From CBFGWV01 sp965652545 (lineage in GTDB: Bacteria; Pseudomonadota; Gammaproteobacteria; Competibacterales; Competibacteraceae): a stretch of 5,023 bases of DNA. This document shows positions 1-5,023 of the stretch, piece by piece. Position 1 is the first letter of the stretch. Each line of letters begins with the position of its first letter. Under the pieces are notes generated by a model. The model ran no database searches, was not told where the DNA came from, and saw nothing but the letters and a program-made list of their open reading frames with translations. The DNA lies in NCBI GenBank assembly GCA_965652545.1, contig CBFGWV010000337.1, forward strand, positions 1 through 5,023. The letters are read 5' to 3'. The position numbers and the translations under genes were made by a program.

Positions 1-1384
1 ACCCACCCGTCAGCCACCGCGCCGCCAGCCGTTGCAGCCAACTCGCCGGTGGCCGCACCTTGCGGTCGAACCGCGGCCCGCGGCGCTGGAACACCGATTT
101 CATATGACTGAACGTCTCGAACCCCTCGCGCCCGTGATACCGCCCCATGCCGCTGGCGCCGACGCCGCCGAAGGGCAGGTCATCGATGGCCACATGCGCC
201 AAGGTGTCGTTGAGCGTGACCCCACCGCTGACGGTGTGACGCAGCACCTGCTGGCGCGTCTGCGCGTCGTCGGTGAACAGATACAGCGCCAGCGGACGGC
301 TATTGCGGTTGATGTGGGCGATGGCCTCGTCCAGTGTGTCGTAGGCGATGATCGGCAGGATAGGCCCGAAGATCTCCTCGCGCATCAGGGCGTTGTCGCC
401 CGGGGCGTCGAGCACAACCACCGGCGCCAGCTTGCCCTCGGGCGCCTCGCGGGTGCCGAACAAAGGCTCGCAGCGGGCGCCGGCTTGCTCGGCCTCGGTC
501 AGCCATTGTTCCAGCCGTGAGCGCTGCCGGGTGTTGATGATGGCGGTATACGCCTCGTCCGCCGCGCCCTTGGGGTAGTAGGCCTTGGCGGCGGTCTTCA
601 GATGATCGACGAAAGCCTCGCACGATGCCCGCGGTACCAGCGCGTAGTCCGGTGCCACGCAGGTCTGCCCGGCGTTGAAGAGTTTGCCGTGAACAATGTC
701 GTCTGCGCTGGAGGCCAGGTCGGCATCGGGGGCGATCAAGGCCGGGGATTTGCCGCCCAGCTCCAGGGTGACCGGGGTCAGCCGTTCGGCCGCCGCGCGC
801 ATGACGGCCTGGCCGACGCGGGTGGAGCCGGTGAACAGTAAATGGTCGAAGTCCAGGGCCACGAAGGCCGCGGCGGCTTCGGCATCGCCCTGGACGACGG
901 CGACCAGGTCGTTGTCGAAGGTGGCCGCCAGCAGTCCGTGCAGTGCCGCACTGGTGCGTGGGGTGAACTCCGAGGGTTTGATCATTACCCGATTGCCCGC
1001 GGCCAGCGCGGCGGTCAGGGGGGCCAAAGTGAGGAACAGCGGGTAGTTCCACGGCGAGACGATGCCGACCACCCCCAGCGGCTGGGGCTGTATCCAGGCC
1101 CGGCCCGGTTGCATCGGCCAGTCCACATGGCGGCGGCGGGAGCGCATCCACCCGCCCAGGTGGCGGCGGGCATGCCGCAGCCCGGCCAGGGTGGTGTAAA
1201 GCTCGCCGAACTCGGTCTCATGCCGCGCCCGATGTCCGTAGTCCGCGTTGACCGCCGCCATCAGGTCGGCCTTGTGTGCCCGCACCGCCTGCTCCAGCCG
1301 CCTCAACCGCTCGCGGCGGACGGCCAACTCGGGGAATGGCTCGCGTTCGAACGCGGCGCGCTGTGCATCGAACAGGGTTTGCAT
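1..1384 (-). CDS. Aldehyde dehydrogenase, coniferyl aldehyde dehydrogenase type (3' end off the window)
   Basis: This enzyme oxidises an aldehyde to the carboxylic acid with NAD(P)+ in the cytoplasm. About 461 codons read without a stop from the ATG at 1384 down to the left edge; only the extreme C-terminus is missing. Seen in the sequence: SPWNYPL with the oxyanion Asn113, the cofactor motif FTGSTRVG (184-191), LELGGKSP with general base Glu208, NAGQTCVAP with catalytic Cys242 (34 residues after Glu208, the usual spacing), EEIFGP near 336-341 and LPFGGVGASGMG from about 403. The short N-terminus, the CVAPDY sequence after the nucleophile and the YHGREGF segment resemble coniferyl aldehyde dehydrogenases (CalB group), but the real substrate cannot be read from sequence; a general medium-chain or aromatic aldehyde is equally possible. 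A weak CGGAG lies 9 bases before the start. It is separated from chrA by 289 bp with an inverted repeat, so co-transcription is doubtful. Confidence 0.93.
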   Translation of the reverse strand, partial: MQTLFDAQRAAFEREPFPELAVRRERLRRLEQAVRAHKADLMAAVNADYGHRARHETEFGELYTTLAGLRHARRHLGGWMRSRRRHVDWPMQPGRAWIQPQPLGVVGIVSPWNYPLFLTLAPLTAALAAGNRVMIKPSEFTPRTSAALHGLLAATFDNDLVAVVQGDAEAAAAFVALDFDHLLFTGSTRVGQAVMRAAAERLTPVTLELGGKSPALIAPDADLASSADDIVHGKLFNAGQTCVAPDYALVPRASCEAFVDHLKTAAKAYYPKGAADEAYTAIINTRQRSRLEQWLTEAEQAGARCEPLFGTREAPEGKLAPVVVLDAPGDNALMREEIFGPILPIIAYDTLDEAIAHINRNSRPLALYLFTDDAQTRQQVLRHTVSGGVTLNDTLAHVAIDDLPFGGVGASGMGRYHGREGFETFSHMKSVFQRRGPRFDRKVRPPASWLQRLAARWLTGG

Positions 1385-1484
1385 GGTGCGGGGCTCCGGA
1401 GACCTGCCGCGCAGGCTATCGGATTCGACCGCCAGCCGACCCCTTCGTCCGGGGGGCTCCCCGTCTACCTACGCAGCATGAAAT

Positions 1485-1599
1485 GTAGGATGGGTTGAGC
1501 ACCGCGATACCCATCAGCCAAACTCGATCGAAGCCCCGTCCCCGCCGATCTGCGCCCCGACCGTGAACGATGGGTATCGCTGCGCTCAACCCATCCTAC
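1485..1599. repeat. Inverted pair of 31-bp REP-like hairpin units
   Basis: The left arm at 1485-1515 and the right arm at 1569-1599 are reverse complements over 31 bases with two mismatches, separated by 53 bases. Both read GTAGGATGGGTTGAGC from their outer ends. Each arm is also a small hairpin by itself, because GATGGGT (1489-1495 and 1569-1575) pairs with ACCCATC (1509-1515 and 1589-1595). Paired palindromic units of this kind resemble the REP/BIME class or a small MITE-like element. It lies 3' of chrA and 5' of the aldehyde dehydrogenase. A chrA transcript running on would fold here, but no T-tract follows, so a terminator role is only possible. No transposase is in the window. The arms are seen directly; the family assignment is inference. 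Confidence 0.8.
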
Positions 1600-1673
1600 G
1601 GTGCCGGTTTTCAGGCTGCTGCACGGGTCGAAAAACTGACTCAGATCTCACGATCTCGCCGTTCAAAGCGTCG

Positions 1674-2849
1674 CTAGCCGGCGACGGCACCAATAACGGC
1701 CGACAGCAGCACCACCGCCCAAGCCGGCCAGCGCCACAGGGCCAACAGCACATAGTCGAGCAGGAACAGCGCAAACGCGAAGCGGTCGGTGATCCCGGCG
1801 GTCCACACCGGGTGGTACAGCGCCGCCCCCAGCAGGCCGACCACCGCGGCGTTGACGCCCGAGAGCGCCGCTTGCATCCCAGGCCGCCCACGCAGTCGGT
1901 CCCAATGCGGCAGCGTGCCGACCAGCAGCAACGCCCCGGGCAGGAAGATGGCCACCAGGCAGACCAATGCACCGATGACGCCGCTTGCACCCACGCTCGA
2001 GACGGTGCCCAGGAAGGCGGCGAAGGTGAACACCGGCCCGGGCACCGCCTGGGCGGCGCCGTAGCCGGCCAGGAACAGCTCGCGATCTACCGCGCCGGTA
2101 GGCACCACTTCGGCCTGCAATAGCGGCAGGACCACATGCCCGCCGCCGAACACCAGACTGCCGGCGCGGTAGAAGCTGTCGATCTGTCCAAGCACACTGC
2201 CCTGGCTAGCGATCAAAGGCAGGCCGAGCAGCAACACGGTGAACAGCGACAGCGCGATCGTTGAAGTGTGGCGCGGCAAGGTTGCGATCAGCACCGTGTC
2301 GCCACCGTTCCCCACAGCCGGCGGGTTGAGCAGCCAGCGCCCAGCCGCCGCCCCGAAGAGAATGACCGCCACCTGGCTCACTGGCGAAACCCAAAGACTC
2401 ACCACGGCTGCCGAGGCAAAGGCCAGGGTCAGCCGCCCGCGGTCGGTGCACAGACCGCGACCCATGCTCCACACCGCATGGGCGACCACCGCCACCGCGG
2501 CGATCTTCAGACCATGCAGGGTTTCCCCGGCCACCTCGCCACCCAGGCTCAGCGCGCCAAAGCCGAACACCGTCATCAGGATGGCCGAGGGCAGGGTGAA
2601 CCCCAGCCAAGCCACGAACGCACCCGCCAGCCCACCTTTGGCCAGCCCGAACCCCATGCTCACCTGACTGCTCGCCGGCCCTGGCAGGAACTGGCACAAG
2701 GCCACCAGATCCGCATACGCCGACTCGCTCAGCCAACCGCGCCTGCGCACCAAGGCCTCATGGTAATAGCCCAAGTGCGCAACCGGCCCACCGAAGCTGG
2801 TCAGGCCCAGGCGCAGGAAGGTGAGGAAAATCTCGGACAAAGGAAGCAT
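1674..2849 (-). CDS. chrA: Chromate transporter ChrA (CHR family, two-domain form)
   Basis: This is an inner-membrane protein of the CHR superfamily; studied members export chromate and confer resistance, and some homologues handle other oxyanions. The 391 residues match the long bidomain form. The N-terminal half shows SFGGPVAHLG (about 19-27), an AYADLVALCQFLPGPASSQ region (about 44-62) and GFTLPSA. The C-terminal half repeats the pattern with VFGGGHVVLPLL (233-244) and AQAVPGPVFTFAAFLG (about 266-281), as expected for an internal duplication with inverted topology. Many hydrophobic segments are visible, including a strongly nonpolar C-terminus. The ATG at 2849 begins the usual MLPLSEIF-like N-terminus, but no Shine-Dalgarno is visible before it; the preceding bases are a short direct repeat. 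No chrB or other chromate regulator is adjacent. It is a single gene between two repeat-bearing gaps. Confidence 0.93.
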   Translation of the reverse strand: MLPLSEIFLTFLRLGLTSFGGPVAHLGYYHEALVRRRGWLSESAYADLVALCQFLPGPASSQVSMGFGLAKGGLAGAFVAWLGFTLPSAILMTVFGFGALSLGGEVAGETLHGLKIAAVAVVAHAVWSMGRGLCTDRGRLTLAFASAAVVSLWVSPVSQVAVILFGAAAGRWLLNPPAVGNGGDTVLIATLPRHTSTIALSLFTVLLLGLPLIASQGSVLGQIDSFYRAGSLVFGGGHVVLPLLQAEVVPTGAVDRELFLAGYGAAQAVPGPVFTFAAFLGTVSSVGASGVIGALVCLVAIFLPGALLLVGTLPHWDRLRGRPGMQAALSGVNAAVVGLLGAALYHPVWTAGITDRFAFALFLLDYVLLALWRWPAWAVVLLSAVIGAVAG

Positions 2850-2851
2850 GG

Positions 2852-2881
2852 GGTGTTCGGTTTTCCGTTTTCGGTGTTCGG
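2852..2881. repeat. Short direct repeat next to the chrA start
   Basis: GGTGTTCGG occurs at 2852-2860 and again at 2873-2881, 21 bases apart, with TTTTCCGTTTTC between. On the minus strand this gives an A-rich leader directly before the chrA ATG (2849), without a recognisable ribosome binding site. It may be a binding site, or part of a dispersed low-complexity repeat; the sequence does not decide. Confidence 0.45.
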
Positions 2882-3033
2882 CAGGACGGAGGCCGCGCAG
2901 GGACTATGGCGATACGGTGCTGCGTTTTCGTGACGCGATGAAACGCGGAAGGCGCAGGGCTCCGATAGCCGGTCCAGGCATTGATTGTAGGAGGGCTCGC
3001 GCGCAAGGCGGAGAAAAGCCCCCTCTCCCCCGG

Positions 3034-3058
3034 CCCCTCCCCCGCGAGGGGGGAGGGG
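3034..3058. terminator. GC-rich hairpin, possible transcription stop or repeat unit
   Basis: CCCCTCCCCC (3034-3043) pairs perfectly over 10 bases with GGGGGAGGGG (3049-3058) around a five-base loop. On the minus strand the stem is followed, after a purine-rich stretch, by CTTTTC at about 3014-3019, which is a weak terminator tail. It resembles the hairpin cores of the 91-bp repeats next to it and may be a fourth, partial copy. A terminator function for transcripts from the hydrolase side is possible but unproven. Confidence 0.35.
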
Positions 3059-3069
3059 AGTGATCTGTG

Positions 3070-3340
3070 GCAAGGACGCGAAGAGGGCAAACATCCAGCC
3101 ATCGTCGGCCGGAGCAAGCCCCTCGCCCAGGTGGGCGAAGGGCGTGGGGGATCCTGGGTTGCAATGGCATTGAAGAGACCAACGTCCAGCTATCGTCGAT
3201 CGAAGTAAACCCCTCACCCCTGCGGCAGCAGGGAGTGGTGAATCGTGGGTTGCAATGGCGTTGAAGAGACCAACATCCCGCCATTGTCGACCGAAGCAAG
3301 CCCCTCGCCCCTGGCGGGAGAGGGGTTGGGGAGAGGGGGA
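3070..3340. repeat. Three degenerate 91-bp tandem repeats, each with a hairpin
   Basis: Units begin at 3070, 3161 and 3252, exactly 91 bases apart. Shared blocks are GCAAnGG with GAAGAG at the start, an ACATCCAGCCATCGTCG-like block at 3091, 3182 and 3273, and GAAGCAAGCCCCTCGCCC at the end of the conserved half. Each unit then has a hairpin whose arms differ but still pair: TCGCCCA/TGGGCGA in unit 1 (3123-3138), CCCTGC/GCAGGG in unit 2 (3218-3233) and CCCCTC/GAGGGG in unit 3 (3301-3325). Unit 3 is the closest to the stop of the hydrolase gene, 3' of it on the minus strand, and could end or stabilise that transcript. The CCCCTC...GAGGGG core resembles a dispersed intergenic repeat known from many high-GC proteobacteria. 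Confidence 0.75.
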
Positions 3341-3387
3341 AGGTGTCAGCGTCGTCCCCGAGCCGGGCACCAAACCGCCCGCCGCCC

Positions 3388-4233
3388 TCAGCCCGCCGCC
3401 CGCGTCTCCTGCCGCTGCTCCCCCAACCCCTCAATACCCAGCCGCATGACCTGCCCCGCACGCAGGTAAACCGGCGCCGGCTTCTGCCCCATACCCACCC
3501 CCGGCGGAGTGCCGATAGAAATGATGTCACCCGGTTGCAGCGACATGAACTGGGAGATGTAGGCCACCAGCGTCGCCACGCCAAAGATCATCGTCCGGGT
3601 ACTGCCGTCCTGGTAACGGTGCCCGTCCACCTCCAGCCACATCGATAAGTCCTGCGGGTTCGCGATCTCGTCGGCGGTGACCAGCCAGGGACCGATGGGG
3701 CCGAAGGTGTCGGCACTCTTGCCCTTCACCCACTGCCCGCCGCGCTCGATCTGGAAGGCGCGTTCAGACACATCATTCACCACGCAGTACCCGGCCACGT
3801 GCGCCATGGCATCCGCCTCGTCCACATAACGCGCCTCGCGGCCGATCACGATGCCGAGCTCCACCTCCCAGTCGGTCTTCTCCGACCCGCGCGGGATGAT
3901 GACCGCATCGTTCGGCCCGCAGACCGCTGAGGTCGCCTTCATGAACAGAATGGGTTCTTCGGGAATCGCCATCCCGGCTTCGGCCGCGTGGTCGGCGTAG
4001 TTGAGCCCCACGCAGATGAACTTGCCGACACGGCCCACGCAGGGGCCGATCCGGCCGGCGTCGAGCAGGGGCAGCGCGGCCGGGTCGAGGCCGTGTAGCC
4101 GGTCCAGGCCCTCGGGCGTGAGCACCTCGCCGGCTAAGTCATCAATCACCGCCGAAAGGTCGCGCGGCTGACCGCTGGCGTCCAAGATGGCCGGGCGCTC
4201 GTGGCCCGGGGCGCCGATGCGGAGAAGTTTCAT
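3388..4233 (-). CDS. Fumarylacetoacetate hydrolase (FAH) family enzyme
   Basis: A 281-residue cytosolic enzyme of the FAH fold, which uses a divalent metal to cleave or isomerise beta-keto acids. Seen: GLNYADHAAE (76-85) with the likely catalytic His82, KATSAVCGPND (99-109), DWEVELG with metal ligands Glu123 and Glu125, VNDVSER with ligand Asp154 (29 residues after Glu125, the family spacing), KGKSADTFGPIGPWLV (170-185) and GTPPGVG (241-247). The length and N-terminus (MKLLR) match the bacterial subgroup variously labelled ureidoglycolate lyase, 2-hydroxyhepta-2,4-diene-1,7-dioate isomerase or 2,4-diketo-3-deoxy-sugar-acid hydrolase; these labels are often wrong and no neighbour settles the substrate. 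I chose the ATG at 4233 because AAGGA lies 6 bases upstream and homologues start with MKLLR; an in-frame ATG at 4293 would add 20 unlike residues and run into the opposite gene. It is divergent from brnTA. Confidence 0.92.
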   Translation of the reverse strand: MKLLRIGAPGHERPAILDASGQPRDLSAVIDDLAGEVLTPEGLDRLHGLDPAALPLLDAGRIGPCVGRVGKFICVGLNYADHAAEAGMAIPEEPILFMKATSAVCGPNDAVIIPRGSEKTDWEVELGIVIGREARYVDEADAMAHVAGYCVVNDVSERAFQIERGGQWVKGKSADTFGPIGPWLVTADEIANPQDLSMWLEVDGHRYQDGSTRTMIFGVATLVAYISQFMSLQPGDIISIGTPPGVGMGQKPAPVYLRAGQVMRLGIEGLGEQRQETRAAG

Positions 4234-4256
4234 GGCAGGTCCTTTGACGTGTCGCG

Positions 4257-4273
4257 TGGGTTTACGGAACCCA
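4257..4273. promoter_or_regulatory. Dyad TGGGTT-N5-AACCCA between divergent genes
   Basis: A perfect 6-base inverted repeat (4257-4262 and 4268-4273) with a 5-base spacer lies between the hydrolase start (4233) and brnT (4299). It could be an operator for either gene, or a short leader hairpin. The regulator is unknown. Confidence 0.35.
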
Positions 4274-4290
4274 AACAGTGAATGCATACT
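4261..4290 (+). promoter_or_regulatory. Possible brnTA promoter
   Basis: TTTACG (4261-4266) and CATACT (4285-4290) are separated by 18 bases and partly match sigma-70 -35 and -10 hexamers. Transcription would then begin at about 4297-4299, at or just before the brnT ATG. The matches are modest (CATACT fits TATAAT at four of six), so this is a candidate only. Confidence 0.3.
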
Positions 4291-4298
4291 CAATGCAT
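4282..4298. promoter_or_regulatory. Paired ATGCAT boxes, candidate BrnA/BrnT operator
   Basis: Two copies of the self-palindromic ATGCAT (4282-4287 and 4293-4298) are 11 bp apart, so they face the same side of the helix, directly before the brnT ATG and overlapping the putative -10. BrnA is a ribbon-helix-helix DNA-binding antitoxin, and characterised brnTA operons are autoregulated; this spacing suits two RHH dimers side by side. The operator role is inferred. Confidence 0.45.
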
Positions 4299-4568
4299 AT
4301 GGATATCGAGTGGGACACCGACAAGGCCGTGTCGAACCTTGCCAAGCATGGCGTCAGCTTCGATGAGGCCGCCACGGCGCTTCTCGATCCGATGGCATTG
4401 GCTCAAGAAGACGAGGATGCAGACGGCGAAGCCCGATGGGTGTTGTTGGGCATGAGTGCCCAGACCCGCCTCCTCATCGTTGTCTATACACTGCGTGATC
4501 CCGACGAGCGGGTCCGTCTCATTTCTGCTCGAAAGGCCACCCGTAAGGAGGCCAAGTACTATGCGTGA
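4299..4568 (+). CDS. brnT: BrnT family type II toxin (RelE-like ribonuclease)
   Basis: BrnT toxins have a RelE-like fold and inhibit translation by cleaving RNA; BrnA neutralises them. The 89 residues match the family from end to end: IEWDTDKAVSNLAKHGVSFDEA at the N-terminus (3-24, with the conserved N13 and K16-H17-G18-V19-S20-F21), a WVLLG strand (47-51), a LLIVVYTLR strand (58-66) and the hallmark RLISARKATRKEAKYY at 73-88. The ATG at 4299 is chosen because homologues start a few residues before the EWD motif; ATG 4293 and GTG 4278 are in frame and would add 2 or 7 residues. No Shine-Dalgarno is visible before any of them. Its last 8 bases overlap brnA, the usual toxin-first order. All key motifs are intact, so the toxin is probably functional. 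Confidence 0.9.
   Translation: MDIEWDTDKAVSNLAKHGVSFDEAATALLDPMALAQEDEDADGEARWVLLGMSAQTRLLIVVYTLRDPDERVRLISARKATRKEAKYYA
4544..4551 (+). promoter_or_regulatory. Strong ribosome binding site of brnA
   Basis: TAAGGAGG, a near-perfect Shine-Dalgarno, ends 9 bases before the brnA ATG at 4561, inside the brnT reading frame. It fixes the antitoxin start against a longer in-frame opening at 4456. It contrasts with the toxin, which has no visible site, and would favour antitoxin excess. Confidence 0.8.
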
Positions 4569-4827
4569 CGACTACGACTTCTCAAAAGCGAAGCGGGCCA
4601 AGGATGTTCCGCATCTGGCCAAGCTGCAAGCGGAGGCCACGGGCAAGAGCCGGATCACGATCATGCTGGATAACGATGTGCTGGTGGCATTCCGTGCCAA
4701 AGCCGATGCGGAAGGCATTGGCTATCAGACACTGATCAATCGTGTACTTCGTGAAGCCTTGGGCACACGCCCGGTCGATGAGGCCACGCTGCGGAAGGTT
4801 CTCCGTGAGGAGCTGGAAGCCCTCTAG
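4561..4827 (+). CDS. brnA: BrnA family type II antitoxin (ribbon-helix-helix)
   Basis: BrnA binds and blocks BrnT and, as a dimer, binds operator DNA to repress its own operon. The 88 residues begin with YDFSKAKRAK (5-14), the characteristic BrnA N-terminal segment. They continue with a ribbon-helix-helix domain: strand SRITIMLDNDV (30-40), helix VLVAFRAKADAEG (about 40-52) and GYQTLINRVLREAL (54-67). A charged tail (PVDEATLRKVLREELEAL) follows. The start at 4561 is set by the TAAGGAGG site and by homologues. The start overlaps the brnT stop by 8 bases, so translation is coupled. I count 101 G+C in the 180 bases at 4561-4740 (56%), lower than sampled stretches of chrA, the hydrolase (about 65-68%) and the aldehyde dehydrogenase (about 75%), consistent with acquisition of the cassette. 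Confidence 0.92.
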   Translation: MRDDYDFSKAKRAKDVPHLAKLQAEATGKSRITIMLDNDVLVAFRAKADAEGIGYQTLINRVLREALGTRPVDEATLRKVLREELEAL

Positions 4828-5023
4828 CCCACGGCGTCCGCGATGTATGGCCCACCGAGCTCGGCAGCTTCGCCATCGTGCATGCGTGGCCGAGCTCAAG
4901 CGCTGACGACCGCATGTTCCCCTTCGAGCCCCTGGCCGAAGAGCCGTTGACCCTCTTCGCCCGAGCTGGCCATCCACTGGCCACCAGCTCCGGATCGCAT
5001 AGTTTGCGGACGCTGGCCGGCGC
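4828..5023 (+). pseudogene. LysR-family regulator fragment, 5' half missing, runs off the window
   Basis: Directly after the brnA stop one frame reads open to the right edge. It contains ELGSFAIV (FAIV at 4869-4880) and EPLTLFARAGHPLA (4941-4982), then SLRTLAG, which matches the first subdomain of LysR-type effector-binding domains (a GELDFAIV-like strand followed by the EPL...ARAGHPLA strand and turn). In complete LysR proteins (about 300 residues) these motifs sit near residues 120-170. Here the frame is closed by a TGA at 4806-4808 within brnA, and no start codon with a helix-turn-helix region exists upstream on the plus strand, so roughly the first 110 residues, including the DNA-binding domain, are absent. 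No ribosome binding site is seen. It is probably a remnant of a regulator truncated where brnTA now lies. The part beyond the window cannot be judged. Confidence 0.6.

Larger units (their letters stand above)
2850..3387. other. 538-bp repeat-rich intergenic region, no credible gene
   Basis: This gap between the hydrolase stop and the chrA start holds the short direct repeat by chrA, one GC-rich hairpin (3034-3058) and three 91-bp tandem units (from 3070). Open frames cross it on both strands, but their translations are Pro/Ser/Arg/Gly-rich, change with the repeats, and match no family that I recognise. I see nothing specific in about 2882-3015. Any chrA promoter should lie here on the minus strand, but I could not identify convincing -35 and -10 boxes. 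Confidence 0.7.

Noticed and set aside
300..1151. Long minus-strand open frame of 283 codons, and several plus-strand frames, within 32-1498
   Set aside because: They are out-of-frame shadows of the aldehyde dehydrogenase. Their translations are Arg/Gly/Pro-rich without family motifs, while the true frame has all ALDH catalytic motifs in order.
1516..1568. A minus-strand 17-residue stretch (FTVGAQIGGDGASIEFG, then stop) between the inverted arms, resembling a protein C-terminus
   Set aside because: It is too short, has no upstream coding continuity outside the repeat arm, and is more simply the spacer of the repeat element.
3034..3340. A CRISPR array, suggested by the regular 91-bp spacing
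   Set aside because: There are only three imperfect copies, the whole unit is homologous with no unique spacers of constant length, and no cas gene is present.
2801..3584. Minus-strand open frames of 190 and 226 codons through the gap between chrA and the hydrolase
   Set aside because: They read through the 91-bp repeats and the ends of real genes. Their composition is low-complexity and follows the repeats, typical of spurious hypothetical proteins.
1..4233. Aldehyde dehydrogenase, chrA and the hydrolase as one operon or pathway
   Set aside because: They share a strand but are separated by 289 and 538 bp of repeat-bearing DNA, and the functions give no clear common pathway.
4234..4293. A 20-residue N-terminal extension of the hydrolase from the ATG at 4293
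   Set aside because: The extension is unlike the family, it would overlap the start of brnT on the other strand, and the ATG at 4233 has a good AAGGA site 6 bases upstream.
4456..4560. Longer in-frame start for brnA
   Set aside because: It lies wholly within brnT in another frame, adds 35 residues unlike BrnA, and lacks the strong ribosome binding site that marks 4561.

Overview
This window looks like chromosomal DNA from a high-GC proteobacterium, most likely a gammaproteobacterium. That is inferred from GC-rich codon use, the protein families present, and intergenic repeats of a kind common in those genomes (GTAGGATGGGTTGAGC-type hairpins and CCCCTC...GAGGGG hairpins). The genus cannot be fixed from the sequence alone.

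Layout. Positions 1-1384 (minus strand) hold nearly all of an NAD(P)-dependent aldehyde dehydrogenase of the coniferyl aldehyde dehydrogenase type; its last few residues lie beyond the left edge. A 289-bp gap follows, holding a pair of 31-bp arms in inverted orientation (1485-1599). Next comes a full-length two-domain chromate transporter, chrA (1674-2849, minus). The 538-bp gap at 2850-3387 has no credible gene. It holds three degenerate 91-bp tandem repeats, each with its own hairpin, a separate GC-rich hairpin and a short direct repeat next to the chrA start. Then comes a complete fumarylacetoacetate-hydrolase-family enzyme (3388-4233, minus). Divergent from it, on the plus strand, lies a type II toxin-antitoxin operon, brnT-brnA (4299-4827), with an 8-base overlap between toxin and antitoxin. 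Directly after the brnA stop, the plus strand reads as the middle of a LysR-family regulator effector domain and continues off the right edge. Its DNA-binding half is missing.

How the genes relate. The three minus-strand genes are separated by long repeat-bearing gaps and are probably independent transcription units, not one pathway. The clearest functional unit is brnTA: strong antitoxin ribosome binding site, none visible for the toxin, and paired ATGCAT boxes one helical turn apart at the toxin start. brnTA has lower GC than its neighbours and abuts a decapitated LysR gene, which suggests that the cassette arrived by an insertion or deletion that broke the regulator. That regulator may once have controlled the divergent hydrolase. 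I found no clearly novel system; the points most worth a second look are the brnTA/LysR junction, the 91-bp hairpin repeats and the inverted repeat pair.
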